A stretch of DNA of 64,000 nt from Jatrophihabitans sp. (GTDB lineage Bacteria; Actinomycetota; Actinomycetes; Mycobacteriales; Jatrophihabitantaceae), in the NCBI GenBank assembly GCA_025924515.1, contig JAICIE010000005.1, positions 1-64,000 on the forward strand, given 5' to 3'. Under the pieces are notes generated by a model, which was not told the origin of the DNA, did no database searches, and was given only the letters and a program-made list of their open reading frames with translations. Position 1 is the stretch's first letter. Each line of letters opens with the position of its first letter. This document shows positions 38,817 to 48,948 of this stretch, piece after piece. The translations under genes were made by a program, and so were the position numbers.

Positions 38817-40250
38817 ATGCCCACGGCTCAGATCGGGGTGACGGGACTCGCGGTCATGGGCCGCAACCTCGCCCGCAACCTGGCCCGGCACGGCCACGTG
38901 GTGGCCGTGCACAACCGCAGCGCCGAACGCACCCGCGACCTGGTCGAGCGGCACGGCAGCGAAGGCACCTTCGTGCCGAGCGAGTCCATGTCCGACTTTG
39001 TGGCCTCGCTCGAGAGGCCCCGCGCGGTGATCGTCATGGTGAAGGCCGGCGCGCCCACCGACGCCGTGATCGACGAACTCGTGCCGCTGCTGGATGAGGG
39101 CGACATCATCGTCGACTGCGGCAACGCCCACTACGCCGATACCCGGCGCCGGGAGGCGGGGCTGCGCGAGCAGGGTCTGCACTTCGTCGGGTGCGGCGTC
39201 TCCGGCGGCGAGGAGGGCGCGCTCCTCGGACCGTCGATCATGCCCGGCGGCTCGCAACGCTCCTACGCCAAGCTCGGCCCGATCTTCGAGTCGATCGCCG
39301 CGGAGGTCGACGGCACCCCGTGCTGCGTGCACGTCGGTCCGGACGGAGCCGGCCACTTCGTCAAGATGGTGCACAACGGCATCGAGTACGCCGACATGCA
39401 GTTGATCGCGGAGGCGTACGACCTGCTGCGCGCCGGGCTGGGCGAGTCGCCCGGTGAGCTGGCCAAGATCTTCGCCGGGTGGAACGAAGGCGACCTCGAC
39501 TCGTTCCTCATCGAGATCACCGCGCAGGTGCTCGCGCACACCGACGCGGCCACCGGCAAGGCGTTCGTCGACATCGTCCTCGACGAAGCCGAGCAGAAGG
39601 GCACCGGACGCTGGACGGTGCAGAGCGCGCTCGACCTCGGCATCCCCATCACCGGGATCGCCGAGGCGACGTTCGCGCGGTCGCTGTCGGGCCATGCCGA
39701 CCAGCGCGCGGCGGCCCGTTCGACGTTCGGCTCCGAGCTGACGCCGCTGCGAATCGACGACCGCGACGGCTTCGTCGAGGACGTGCGCCGGGCGCTCTAC
39801 GCGTCGAAGGTCGTCGCCTACGCGCAGGGTTTCGACCAGATCGCGGCGGGCAGCGCCGAGTACGGCTGGGATGTGGACCGCGCGGCCATGGCCACCATCT
39901 GGCGCGGCGGCTGCATCATCCGCGCCCGATTCCTCGACCGGATCCGCGAAGCGTATGCCGACGATCCGGCCCTGCCGTCGCTGCTGGTGACGCCCTACTT
40001 CGCCGACGCGGTGCGCAGCGCCGTCGACTCCTGGCGCCGGGTCGTGGCCGCGGCCGTGGCGTCCGGAATCCCGACCCCGGCGTTCTCGTCCTCGCTCGCC
40101 TACTACGACGGGCTGCGGCGCGACCGGCTGCCGGCGGCGCTGATCCAGGGGCTGCGCGACAACTTCGGCGCGCACACCTACCGCCGCGTCGACCGCGCGG
40201 GCAACTTCCACACCGAGTGGGCCGGCGAGCGGTCGGAGCAGCCGGCCTGA
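38817..40250 (+). CDS. gndA: 6-phosphogluconate dehydrogenase, decarboxylating (long, NADP-type)
   Basis: IGVTGLAVMGRNLARNLARHGHVVAVHNRS...[23 protein letters not shown]. Confidence 0.94.
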   Translation: MPTAQIGVTGLAVMGRNLARNLARHGHVVAVHNRSAERTRDLVERHGSEGTFVPSESMSDFVASLERPRAVIVMVKAGAPTDAVIDELVPLLDEGDIIVDCGNAHYADTRRREAGLREQGLHFVGCGVSGGEEGALLGPSIMPGGSQRSYAKLGPIFESIAAEVDGTPCCVHVGPDGAGHFVKMVHNGIEYADMQLIAEAYDLLRAGLGESPGELAKIFAGWNEGDLDSFLIEITAQVLAHTDAATGKAFVDIVLDEAEQKGTGRWTVQSALDLGIPITGIAEATFARSLSGHADQRAAARSTFGSELTPLRIDDRDGFVEDVRRALYASKVVAYAQGFDQIAAGSAEYGWDVDRAAMATIWRGGCIIRARFLDRIREAYADDPALPSLLVTPYFADAVRSAVDSWRRVVAAAVASGIPTPAFSSSLAYYDGLRRDRLPAALIQGLRDNFGAHTYRRVDRAGNFHTEWAGERSEQPA

Positions 40251-40259
40251 CCGACCGGC

Positions 40260-40277
40260 GGCCGGAGCGCTCCGGCC
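40260..40277. terminator. Palindromic stem, possible terminator between convergent gnd genes
   Basis: GGCCGGAGCGCTCCGGCC perfect 18-bp palindrome just after gndA stop. Confidence 0.5.
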
Positions 40278-40360
40278 CCGTCCTCCGCGGATCGCTGATA
40301 CGTGAGAGGCCTATCGACCGTCCGCAGCATCACCGATACCGGGCCGGGCCGATGCGGGCC

Positions 40361-41395
40361 TCAGTGGTGCGAGACCTCCTCGCCGGTCGGCAGCTCGGCG
40401 TGCCCGCCGAACGCCTGTCGCATCGCGGACAGCAGCTTGTCGGCGTACGCAGCCTCGCCGCGGCTCGAGAATCGCGCGAACAGCGACGCGGACAGCACGG
40501 GCACCGGCACGCCTTCGTCGATCGCGGCCTTGACGGTCCAGCGGCCCTCACCGGAGTCGGACACACGACCGGCCAGCCCGGACAGTTCCGGGTTCCTGGC
40601 CAGCGCTCCGGCGGTCAGGTCGAGCAGCCACGACGCCACCACCGAACCGCGTCGCCATACTTCGGACACCTTGGCGATGTCGAACGAGTACTGGTAGTAC
40701 TGCGGCTGCTCGATCGGCGCGACCTCGGCGGAGTGCTCCTGCGAGGCCTTGCCGACGTCGGCGTGCGCGAGCACGTTCAAGCCTTCGGCGTAGGCCGCCA
40801 TCATGCCGTACTCGATGCCGTTGTGGACCATCTTGACGAAGTGACCGGCGCCGCTGGGTCCGCAATGCAGGTAGCCCTGCTCCTCCGCGGCGGCCTCGCC
40901 CTCGCGGCCCTCCGTGCGCGGCGCGGCCTCGAGGCCCGGGGCGATCGAGGCGAACAGCGGCTCACAGTGCGCGAAGGCGTCATCGTCGCCGCCGATCATC
41001 AGGCAATAGCCGCGCTCGAGTCCCCAGACGCCGCCGGACGTGCCGACGTCCATGTACTTGATGCCCCGCGGGCGCAGCGCTTCGGCGCGGTCGATGTCCT
41101 CGCGGTAGTTCGAGTTGCCGCCGTCGATGATGATGTCGCCTTCGTCGAGCAATTCGGCGAGCTGGTCGACGACCTTCCCGGTGATCCCCGCCGGGATCAT
41201 CACCCACGCAACGCGCGGCTTGTCCAGCTTCGAGACGAACTCCTCGAGCGTCGTGGCACCGATCGCCCCGTCGTTCTCGAGCTGCTTGACCGTGTCCGGG
41301 TTGGCGTCGAACGCGACCGCGGTGTGCCCGTCGCGCATGATGCGCCGCACGATGTTCGCGCCCATCCGGCCGAGGCCGATCATTCCGAGCTGCAT
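40361..41395 (-). CDS. gnd: 6-phosphogluconate dehydrogenase (short form, YqeC/GntZ-like)
   Basis: [32 protein letters not shown]...[17 protein letters not shown]...[22 protein letters not shown]. Confidence 0.93.
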   Translation of the reverse strand: MQLGMIGLGRMGANIVRRIMRDGHTAVAFDANPDTVKQLENDGAIGATTLEEFVSKLDKPRVAWVMIPAGITGKVVDQLAELLDEGDIIIDGGNSNYREDIDRAEALRPRGIKYMDVGTSGGVWGLERGYCLMIGGDDDAFAHCEPLFASIAPGLEAAPRTEGREGEAAAEEQGYLHCGPSGAGHFVKMVHNGIEYGMMAAYAEGLNVLAHADVGKASQEHSAEVAPIEQPQYYQYSFDIAKVSEVWRRGSVVASWLLDLTAGALARNPELSGLAGRVSDSGEGRWTVKAAIDEGVPVPVLSASLFARFSSRGEAAYADKLLSAMRQAFGGHAELPTGEEVSHH

Positions 41396-41408
41396 TGCAC
41401 AGACTCCT

Positions 41409-43049
41409 TTACCGACGGGCCGCGCGATAGCGGCGGATGAGTGCATTGGTCGAGCTGTCGTGGCGTAGCTCCGGTTCGACCTCGGAGGACAACTCCCCCG
41501 CGACCGTCTTCGCGAGCACCTTTCCGAGTTCGACTCCCCACTGGTCGAAGGAATTCACGCTCCAGATCGTGCCCTGGGTGAACACGCTGTGCTCGTACAG
41601 CGCCACCAGCGTGCCGAGCGCGAACGGCGTCAGCCGGTCGATCAGCAGGGTGTTCGACGGACGGTTGCCCTCGAAGACCCGGTGCGCGACGAGTTCATCG
41701 GCGGTGCCCTCCGCACGCACTTCCTCCGCCGTCTTACCGAACGCCAATGCCTCGGACTGCGCGAAGACGTTCGCGGTGAGCAGATCGTGGTGCGGACCGA
41801 TCGGATTGAGGGAGTGCAGGAAGCCGATGAAATCCGCGGGGATGAGGACGGTCCCCTGGTGGATCAACTGGTAGAAGCTGTGCTGGCCGTTCGTCCCCGG
41901 TTCGCCCCAGTACACCGGACCGGTCGCATAGTCGACCTGCTCGCCGGTGATGGTGACGTGTTTGCCGTTCGACTCCATCGTGAGCTGCTGCAGATAGGCC
42001 GGGAACCGCTTCAAGTACTGGTCGTACGGAAGCACGGCTTGGGTCTGCGCCCCGAAGAAGTCGGTGTACCAGACCGTCAACAACCCGAGCAGGACGGGCA
42101 GGTTCTGCTCGAACGGTGCGGTGCGGAAATGTTCGTCGACGGCGTGGAAGCCGTCGAGCATCTCGCGGAAGTGCTCCGGACCGATCGCGATCATCGTCGA
42201 GAGACCGATGGCCGAATCCATCGAATAGCGGCCGCCGACCCAATCCCAGAACCCGAACATGTTCATGACGTCGATGCCGAATTCCTCGACCGCCTCGGCG
42301 TTGGTCGAGACGGCGACGAAGTGCTTGGCGATCGCGGACTTGTCGCCGCCGAACGATTCGAGGACCCAGTCCCGGGCCGTGGAAGCATTGGTCATCGTCT
42401 CGAGCGTCGTGAAGGTTTTCGACGAGACGATGAAGAGCGTCTCGGCGGGGTCGAGATCGCGGGTGGCCTCGGCGAAGTCGGTGCCGTCGATGTTGGAGAC
42501 GAACCGGAACACCAGGTTGCGATCGGTGTAGGCGCGAAGCGCCTCGTAGGCCATCACCGGCCCGAGGTCCGAACCGCCGATCCCGATGTTGACCACGTTG
42601 CGGATCGACTGCCCGGTGTGCCCCTTCCACTTCCCGGACCGGATCCTGTCGGCGAACTCGGCCATCCGCCCCAGCACCTCGTGCACCGCGGGAACGACGT
42701 CGATTCCGTCGGCGCTGATCCGTTCGCCCCTCGGCGCCCGGAGCGCGACGTGCAGCACCGCGCGTCCTTCCGTGGAGTTGATTTTCTCGCCGGCGAACAT
42801 GGCGTCGATCCGCTCGCGCAGCCCGGACTCGCCGGCCAACTCGATGAGCAGTTGCACGGTCTCGTCGGTGACCCGGTTCTTGGAGTAGTCGAGGAAGATT
42901 CCCGCGGCTTGCGCGGTGAACCGGGCACTTCGGTCGGGGTCGTCGGCGAACAGCTCCCGCAGGTGCCGTCCTCGGATGTGCTGGTAGTGCTCCGCGAGGC
43001 GCGACCATGCGCCCCGCTGGCGCAGCGGCCTGGGCATCGGAGTGCTCAA
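41409..43049 (-). CDS. pgi: Glucose-6-phosphate isomerase
   Basis: [20 protein letters not shown]...[13 protein letters not shown]...[13 protein letters not shown]. Confidence 0.97.
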   Translation of the reverse strand: MSTPMPRPLRQRGAWSRLAEHYQHIRGRHLRELFADDPDRSARFTAQAAGIFLDYSKNRVTDETVQLLIELAGESGLRERIDAMFAGEKINSTEGRAVLHVALRAPRGERISADGIDVVPAVHEVLGRMAEFADRIRSGKWKGHTGQSIRNVVNIGIGGSDLGPVMAYEALRAYTDRNLVFRFVSNIDGTDFAEATRDLDPAETLFIVSSKTFTTLETMTNASTARDWVLESFGGDKSAIAKHFVAVSTNAEAVEEFGIDVMNMFGFWDWVGGRYSMDSAIGLSTMIAIGPEHFREMLDGFHAVDEHFRTAPFEQNLPVLLGLLTVWYTDFFGAQTQAVLPYDQYLKRFPAYLQQLTMESNGKHVTITGEQVDYATGPVYWGEPGTNGQHSFYQLIHQGTVLIPADFIGFLHSLNPIGPHHDLLTANVFAQSEALAFGKTAEEVRAEGTADELVAHRVFEGNRPSNTLLIDRLTPFALGTLVALYEHSVFTQGTIWSVNSFDQWGVELGKVLAKTVAGELSSEVEPELRHDSSTNALIRRYRAARR

Positions 43050-43136
43050 GTTCGCTCCTTCCTCGGCGGACGTCCTACGTCCTGCCTAGCAGACCCGTCC
43101 GGGTCCAGGCAGAGGTATGCCCGCCCTGGGCGGATC

Positions 43137-44057
43137 TCATCCCTCCCGCCGGTCGGCGAACCGGAGCGTGACGCGGAGCCCCTTGGCGTAGTCGTCGACG
43201 TGGTCCGCGTAGGGATTGTCGCGGATCAGCCCGGCCCAGTCCGATCGCCGCTCGAAGTCGAACCCGTAGGCGTCCATCATCGTGCGGACGGCCCGGACGT
43301 TCGGCTGGCCGACCAGCACGCGCTCGCCGAAGGAGTACTTGTCGGCAACGGCGTTGCCCTCGCGTTGAAAGCGCTCGGCGTGGACGTTGACGCACGGGAA
43401 CGGCGCGCCCGTGCCGCGCCGGCAGACGGTGTCGATGAGGACGTGCCGGGGGGCGGCCCGGCGGATCCCGCCGAGCAGCTCGTTGTACCGCAGCGTGTGG
43501 TACAGGAACCCGAGGCAGAGGACGACGTCGACGTCGAACGGCTGCTTGTCGAGCACCTCGAAGACGTCGCCGGCGATGAACCGGTAGCTGCTGGGCTCGT
43601 AGCCGTAGTGGGCGAGGTTTGCCTCGGAGTTCTCCACGAGGTCCGGCCGGGCCTCGATGCCGATGACTTCCCGGGCACCCGTGGCCAGTGCGGCGAGCGA
43701 CCAGCGACCGTCGTGGCTGGCGATGTCGAGCACTCGGGCTCCCGCGAACACGTCGCGGTGCTCGGCGAAGATCGCTTCGTAGCGCAGGTTGAGCCGAGCC
43801 CGGTAGGGGCTGGTGCCGCTGGTCTCGTAGAAGCGCGGGTACTGGTCGAAGAAGTCCGAGGATTGCCGCGACCCCGGCGCCACATCGCTGACCGGCAGGT
43901 TACCGGCGGCAGCCGGCTGCGCCGTGCGGGCCGCAGGCGTCCGTGCCGGCGGCGCCATGACGATCGGCGGCGTCATTGCGTCGATGCGGTCGGCGGCGAC
44001 CCGCAGCCGACGTGACCCCGACCGGAGGGCTCGGGAGGACAGAGTTCTCAGCGACAT
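43137..44057 (-). CDS. Class I SAM-dependent methyltransferase
   Basis: ARVLDIASHDGRWSLAALATGAREVIGIEARPDLVENSEANL. Confidence 0.82.
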   Translation of the reverse strand: MSLRTLSSRALRSGSRRLRVAADRIDAMTPPIVMAPPARTPAARTAQPAAAGNLPVSDVAPGSRQSSDFFDQYPRFYETSGTSPYRARLNLRYEAIFAEHRDVFAGARVLDIASHDGRWSLAALATGAREVIGIEARPDLVENSEANLAHYGYEPSSYRFIAGDVFEVLDKQPFDVDVVLCLGFLYHTLRYNELLGGIRRAAPRHVLIDTVCRRGTGAPFPCVNVHAERFQREGNAVADKYSFGERVLVGQPNVRAVRTMMDAYGFDFERRSDWAGLIRDNPYADHVDDYAKGLRVTLRFADRREG

Positions 44058-44074
44058 TTCCGGGAGTCTAGGCG

Positions 44075-44962
44075 TCAGCTAGTGACGTCCTTGTGCGCGA
44101 ACCCGAGCCACGCGGCCGCGAAGAAGACGGCGGCGTAGACGACGGAGATCCCGGTGCCACGCATCATGTCGTCCCAGCTGATCGACGGTTGCAGGGCGGC
44201 AAGCCAGGCGTAGTTGTAGTGCGTCGGCAGGAAGTGCCGATAGGGATCCAGGGCCGAGATCTGGTCGAGGATGTTCGACACCACCACGAGCAGCACCGCG
44301 CCGCCCACCGCGCCGAGCGGATTGTCGACCGACACGCTGAGCAGGAACGCCAGCGCCGCGACGACGAGCAGCTGCCCGAAGACGTAGGCGACGACGACCG
44401 CCAGCCGCAGCAACGAGGTCGCGGTGTCGAACGTGCTGCCCGTCGGCGACTGCGCGGGCGTCCAGCCGAAGAAGACCCCTCCGACGAGCACCGACCACAG
44501 GGGCAGCAGCACGGTCGCAGCCAGGCTCAGCGCCAGCGCGACCACGAGCTTCTGCCGAAGCAGCCGGCTGCGCGGCACCGGCAATGCCAACAGGTAGCGC
44601 AGCGACGACCAGCTCGCCTCGCTGGCGACCGTGTCGCCGCAGAAGAGCGAGACCAGGACGACGAGCAGGAACCCGACGGAGGCGAATTCGACGAACAACG
44701 CGAAGTTCGACGCGCCGACCGTGGCGAGGGTGACGAGGGCAGGTGCGTCGGCACCGGCCGCGCCGCCGACCTGGAAGGCGAGCGCGACGATGATCGGCAG
44801 CACGAGGACGAGGCCGAAGGCCACTTGGGTGCGCCGGCGCCGCAGCTGTCGGACGAACTCCACCCGGAGTGGGAGGGTCCGCTGGGGCAGGAAGCGGGGC
44901 GGTTGCGAGGCCGGTAGCGACGCCAGCCGCTGGTGAACGCCACGCCGGGTCGGGGCTGTCAT
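44075..44962 (-). CDS. ABC transporter permease (ABC-2 type)
   Basis: Six hydrophobic segments; ATG overlaps stop of upstream ATPase. Confidence 0.88.
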   Translation of the reverse strand: MTAPTRRGVHQRLASLPASQPPRFLPQRTLPLRVEFVRQLRRRRTQVAFGLVLVLPIIVALAFQVGGAAGADAPALVTLATVGASNFALFVEFASVGFLLVVLVSLFCGDTVASEASWSSLRYLLALPVPRSRLLRQKLVVALALSLAATVLLPLWSVLVGGVFFGWTPAQSPTGSTFDTATSLLRLAVVVAYVFGQLLVVAALAFLLSVSVDNPLGAVGGAVLLVVVSNILDQISALDPYRHFLPTHYNYAWLAALQPSISWDDMMRGTGISVVYAAVFFAAAWLGFAHKDVTS

Positions 44963-47652
44963 CAGTCGCTCCCGATCAGATCGAGGAAAACGTCCTCGAG
45001 CGCCCGCCGGGCCGGGACGGACCGTACGGCGATACCTGCAGCGCTGAGCACTTCGCTGGCGCGGCCGGGATCGTCGACGGCGAGTTGGGTGCCGCCCGCG
45101 CCGGCGATCTCGAGGACGGAGCCGGCCGCGACCAGGCGGCCTCGGTGCATGACGACCACGTGAGTGCAGGTCTGCTCGACCTCGGCCAGCAGGTGGCTGG
45201 AGACGACGACCGTGCGTCCGGTGTCGGCGTAGCGCTGCATGACCTCGCGCATCTCGGCGATCTGCGGCGGATCGAGGCCGTTGGTGGGCTCGTCGAGCAC
45301 GAGCAGCTCCGGCATCCCCAACATGGCCTGCGCGATGCCCAGGCGCTGCTTCATCCCGTGGCTGTACGTCGAGACCCGGCGGTCGAGCGACGCGCCCAGG
45401 CCGGCGATGTCCAGCGCGGTCGCCAGCTGGGCCTCCTCGGCCGGACGCCCGGTCGCCGCCCAGTAGAGCCGCAGGTTGTCGCGGCCGGAGAGGTGCGGCA
45501 GGAATCCGGGGCCTTCGATGAACGCGCCCAGCCGCGCGAGCACCGGCGCCCCGGGCAGCACCGGCTGCCCGAAGACGTGCATCGTGCCGGAGGTCGGCGA
45601 GATCAGTCCGACCAGCATCCGCAGCGTCGTCGTCTTGCCGGCGCCGTTCGGGCCGAGCAACCCGACGACCTGGCCCTTCTGCACGGTGAAGCTGACGTCG
45701 TCGACCGCGCGGTAACCGCCCCGGTAGCTCTTGGAGACGCTCGTGATGGCGACCGGGACGTCGGCCAGTTCCGGTGCCGGCCGGACGATCTTGCGACGCC
45801 GCCGCAGCACGGTGGTGACCAGGAGCAGCGCCAGCAGGCAGACGGCAGCCGCCACGATCAGGAAGAGCAAGGGGTGGCCGGCCCGCACGACGGACGCCTC
45901 TACGCCGGGTACCCGCAGGGTGCCGGTCAGCCCGCCCGCGAGCTCGATGCGGTACGACCGCGGGTCGGTGGGCATCGAGTAGGCCAGGTCGGTGGTCGAG
46001 ACGGTGAGCGCGAGCCGGTGCCCGGCGGGCACGTTGGTGACGACCCAGGGCAGGTGCACGGCGACCGTCCTGGGAACTCCAGGACGCAGCCCGGTGATCC
46101 GCAGCGGCGCCACCAGTCCGGCCGGCAGGGTGCCGCTCAGCGCGGACAGGTCAGGAGCGCCGGACTCGCCCGCCGCGGTCCGGCTGCCCGATCCCGCCGC
46201 GCCGGTGGCCGATCCCGCCGCCGCGGCGCTCAATGCCGCGGTGCCGGCTGCCGTGGCCGCCGTGCCGCCGACGTCCCGCAGCGCGGCGAAGAGGACGGCG
46301 TCGGTAGTGGTTCGCGAGGTGACGCGCAGCCGCACGGTGGACGAGCCCCCGACGAGGACGGACGACCCGAGCGGCGCGGACACGAACCCGGCGACCTGTC
46401 CTGGGACCAGCGAGAGTCCGCTGGTCGCGGCGGCGCCGAGCGCCCCGGCCTGTGCCAGCAATCCGCCGAGCAGCGGGACGGAGCTGATCGCCGCCGGGTT
46501 GCCACCGGCGGGCGCGGAGATCGTCTGGGGCGGTCCGGTGAGGTGCTCGGTCGCCGACGAGCGCACGCGCGCGTCGATGCCCGGATAGCCGTCGGCGCGC
46601 ATCAGGACCCGGCTGAGCCGTCCTGTCTCGGCGGAGACGGTCGCGCCGCCGCGGGCGAGGGTGAATTCCTGGACGCCGTGCACGCCGGAGCCGAACACGC
46701 TCCCGAGCCAGCCGAGCAGCGCGCTGGACGCCTGGTCGCCGCCGACGCTGGAGTCGTCGTGGCCGCCGGAGCGCCAGACCACTTGCACCGGGGTGCCGGT
46801 GGCGGCGATGCCGCGGGCGTTCGCGTCGGCCTGGTCGAGCCCGAACAGCGAGTCCTGCTCGCCCTGGGTGAGCAGCGTCGGCGCGGTGAAGTGCGCGAGC
46901 ACGTGGGCCGGGCTGGAGTCGCGCAGCAGCCGCAGCAGCCTGGGCGACGGCCGGCCGGTTCGCGCGGCGTGCTGATACGCGGCGCACACGTCGGCCGCGA
47001 ACCGGCCGCAGGTGGCCGTCCCGCCGGCGGTGAAGCCGGCCTGGAACAGATAGCCCGCCCACAGCTTCTTGAAGACGCCCGGCCGGCCGCCGCCGGCGTT
47101 GGGGAACAGGGCGCTGGCCAGGTCGTTCCAGGTGATGTCGGCGGCCACCGCGCGGATGCGCCTGTCGGTACCGCCGAGCAGCAGCGCGAGGGCCCCGCCG
47201 TAGGACGAGCCGGCCACCGCGACCTGCCCACGGAGCACGTCGCCGGTCTTCAGCAGCCAGCTCAACAAGAGGCTGGCGTCGTGCACCTCGTACCCCGGTG
47301 CGTCGAGGTGGATCTTTCCGCCGGAGTTGCCGAATCCGCGCGCCGACCAGGTCAGCACCACGTACCCGTGCTGCGCCAGCGTCTTGGCTTCGCCGGCCAC
47401 CGAGTCCTTCGATTCACCGAACCCGTGCGCGAGCAGCACGGCCGGCGCCGGGGTGTGCTCGGGGAGATAGGTCGTCGTGTCCAGCCGCACCGGCGCCCCG
47501 CCCTCGGGTGTGCCCAGCACCGAGGCCGCTGTCGTGCGAACCGCCGGGGACCGCGACACCACTGCCAGGACGGTGGCAACGACGGCCGCGGCGAGGACGA
47601 GAGCTGCGATTGCTCGGGTGCGGCGCGACCGCAGCCGTCGTAGCCGACCCAC
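44962..47652 (-). CDS. Fusion: extracytoplasmic S15/CocE-like alpha/beta hydrolase - TM - ABC transporter ATPase
   Basis: N-terminal TM; VLLAHGFGESKDS, VAGSSYGGALALLLGG, LTQGEQDSLF (hydrolase); TM near PLLFLIVAAAVCLLALLLVTTVL; GLLGPNGAGKTTTLRML, YSHGMKQRLGIAQAMLGMPELLVLDEPTNGLD (ATPase). Confidence 0.92.
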   Translation of the reverse strand: MGRLRRLRSRRTRAIAALVLAAAVVATVLAVVSRSPAVRTTAASVLGTPEGGAPVRLDTTTYLPEHTPAPAVLLAHGFGESKDSVAGEAKTLAQHGYVVLTWSARGFGNSGGKIHLDAPGYEVHDASLLLSWLLKTGDVLRGQVAVAGSSYGGALALLLGGTDRRIRAVAADITWNDLASALFPNAGGGRPGVFKKLWAGYLFQAGFTAGGTATCGRFAADVCAAYQHAARTGRPSPRLLRLLRDSSPAHVLAHFTAPTLLTQGEQDSLFGLDQADANARGIAATGTPVQVVWRSGGHDDSSVGGDQASSALLGWLGSVFGSGVHGVQEFTLARGGATVSAETGRLSRVLMRADGYPGIDARVRSSATEHLTGPPQTISAPAGGNPAAISSVPLLGGLLAQAGALGAAATSGLSLVPGQVAGFVSAPLGSSVLVGGSSTVRLRVTSRTTTDAVLFAALRDVGGTAATAAGTAALSAAAAGSATGAAGSGSRTAAGESGAPDLSALSGTLPAGLVAPLRITGLRPGVPRTVAVHLPWVVTNVPAGHRLALTVSTTDLAYSMPTDPRSYRIELAGGLTGTLRVPGVEASVVRAGHPLLFLIVAAAVCLLALLLVTTVLRRRRKIVRPAPELADVPVAITSVSKSYRGGYRAVDDVSFTVQKGQVVGLLGPNGAGKTTTLRMLVGLISPTSGTMHVFGQPVLPGAPVLARLGAFIEGPGFLPHLSGRDNLRLYWAATGRPAEEAQLATALDIAGLGASLDRRVSTYSHGMKQRLGIAQAMLGMPELLVLDEPTNGLDPPQIAEMREVMQRYADTGRTVVVSSHLLAEVEQTCTHVVVMHRGRLVAAGSVLEIAGAGGTQLAVDDPGRASEVLSAAGIAVRSVPARRALEDVFLDLIGSD

Positions 47653-47711
47653 CTCTTGGAGGGTACGGACGCGGCCCGACGTTGTCGGACGCCCGGGTTA
47701 ACGTCCGGGGC

Positions 47712-48281
47712 ATGACCACTCTTGCCGACCGACCTGGCACCGCCCTGCTGGTCGTCGACGTGCAGAGCGGTGTGGTCCGCGACGCCGTCCGCCGCGGCAC
47801 GGTAGTGGGCAACATCGCCGACCTCGTCGAGCGGGCGCGTGCGGGCGGCGTCCCCGTGGTGTGGGTGCGCCACTCGGACGAGGATCTGGCCGCCGGGAGC
47901 GCCGACTGGCAGATCGTTCCGCAACTCGTTCCGCGCGACGGCGAGGCGATCGTCGACAAGCACTACGGCGACTCCTTCGAGGACACCTCGCTGGAGTCCG
48001 TGCTCTGCGACCACGGCGTCGGTCGCCTGATCGTCACGGGCGCGCAGACCGACGCCTGCATCCGCGCGACGCTGCACGGTGCACTGGTCCGCGGCTACGA
48101 CGCTCTGCTGGTCAGCGACGCGCACACCACCGAGGACCAGACGGCCTGGGGCGCGCCGCCCCCCGACCAGGTCATTGCCCACACGAACCTCTACTGGTCC
48201 TACACAAGAGCACCCGGACGCAGCGCCGGCACGGTCGAAACGAAGGACGTCGACTTCGCGGGCGGCCACGTGAGGCGGTAG
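47712..48281 (+). CDS. Isochorismatase-family cysteine hydrolase
   Basis: TALLVVDVQSGVV...IVTGAQTDACIRATLHGALVRGYDALLVSDAHTT. Confidence 0.92.
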   Translation: MTTLADRPGTALLVVDVQSGVVRDAVRRGTVVGNIADLVERARAGGVPVVWVRHSDEDLAAGSADWQIVPQLVPRDGEAIVDKHYGDSFEDTSLESVLCDHGVGRLIVTGAQTDACIRATLHGALVRGYDALLVSDAHTTEDQTAWGAPPPDQVIAHTNLYWSYTRAPGRSAGTVETKDVDFAGGHVRR

Positions 48282-48489
48282 CCGCCCGAGGTGCCGTCCC
48301 GGGCGGCACGTCGCGCAGCTGCATGGCCGGTAGTTCCTCCGCCGGGCTTCACCGGGCCGACTGGGGATCGCGCCGATCAGGTCGGCGGGATCCCCTCTTC
48401 GCCGAGCACTGCGGCCCGGCGCGGCACGGGCCGGACCTACTCGTGCGGGCTCGTTCCGGTTACTGAGGACGGCCTGGGATGCTCGCACG

Positions 48490-48804
48490 GTGGAGATCAC
48501 CCGCGATTCGGCCGACGACGGCGCTGCGGTGTTGCGCGTCACCGGCGACATGGAAGCTGACACCGCCTATCAGGTGCCGGACGAGGTAGCGGCCCTGTTC
48601 GACGTCGCAAGCCCGCGCGAGGTCGTCCTCGACCTGTCCGGCGTCACGTTCCTCGATTCGGTCGGCCTCGGGATGCTGGTGCGGGCCCAGGACGAGGCCC
48701 TCGCCCACGACGCCGGTTTCCGGCTGCGTGCCCCCAGCGAGCCGGTGAGCCGGATCCTGTCGATCACCGCCATGGACACGCACTTCGCCGTCGTTGCGAG
48801 CTGA
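48490..48804 (+). CDS. STAS-domain anti-sigma factor antagonist
   Basis: EVVLDLSGVTFLDSVGLGMLVRAQDEA. Confidence 0.9.
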   Translation: MEITRDSADDGAAVLRVTGDMEADTAYQVPDEVAALFDVASPREVVLDLSGVTFLDSVGLGMLVRAQDEALAHDAGFRLRAPSEPVSRILSITAMDTHFAVVAS

Positions 48805-48896
48805 GGCCGTCGTTGCGAGCTGAGGCCGTCGTTGCGAGCTGAGGCCGTCGTTGCGAGCTGAGCGTCGTTCCGAGCTCAGCGTCGTTCCGAGCTGAT
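48787..48896. repeat. Stop-codon-containing tandem repeat: 4 perfect 19-bp + 2 diverged 17-bp units
   Basis: GCCGTCGTTGCGAGCTGAG at 48787, 48806, 48825, 48844, then CGTCGTTCCGAGCTSAK at 48863 and 48880. Confidence 0.95.
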
Positions 48897-48948
48897 CCGG
48901 CGCAAAACCGGTTGGTCGGCAGTCCGAGACCTGGCAGCCTCAGCGGGC

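Noticed and set aside
41589-44015. 808-aa plus-strand ORF antisense to pgi and the methyltransferase
   Set aside because: Spans two genuine genes on the other strand; no domain motifs.
44869-47643. 924-aa plus-strand ORF antisense to the hydrolase-ABC fusion
   Set aside because: Gly/Arg/Gln-rich with no recognisable domain; codon-bias shadow ORF.
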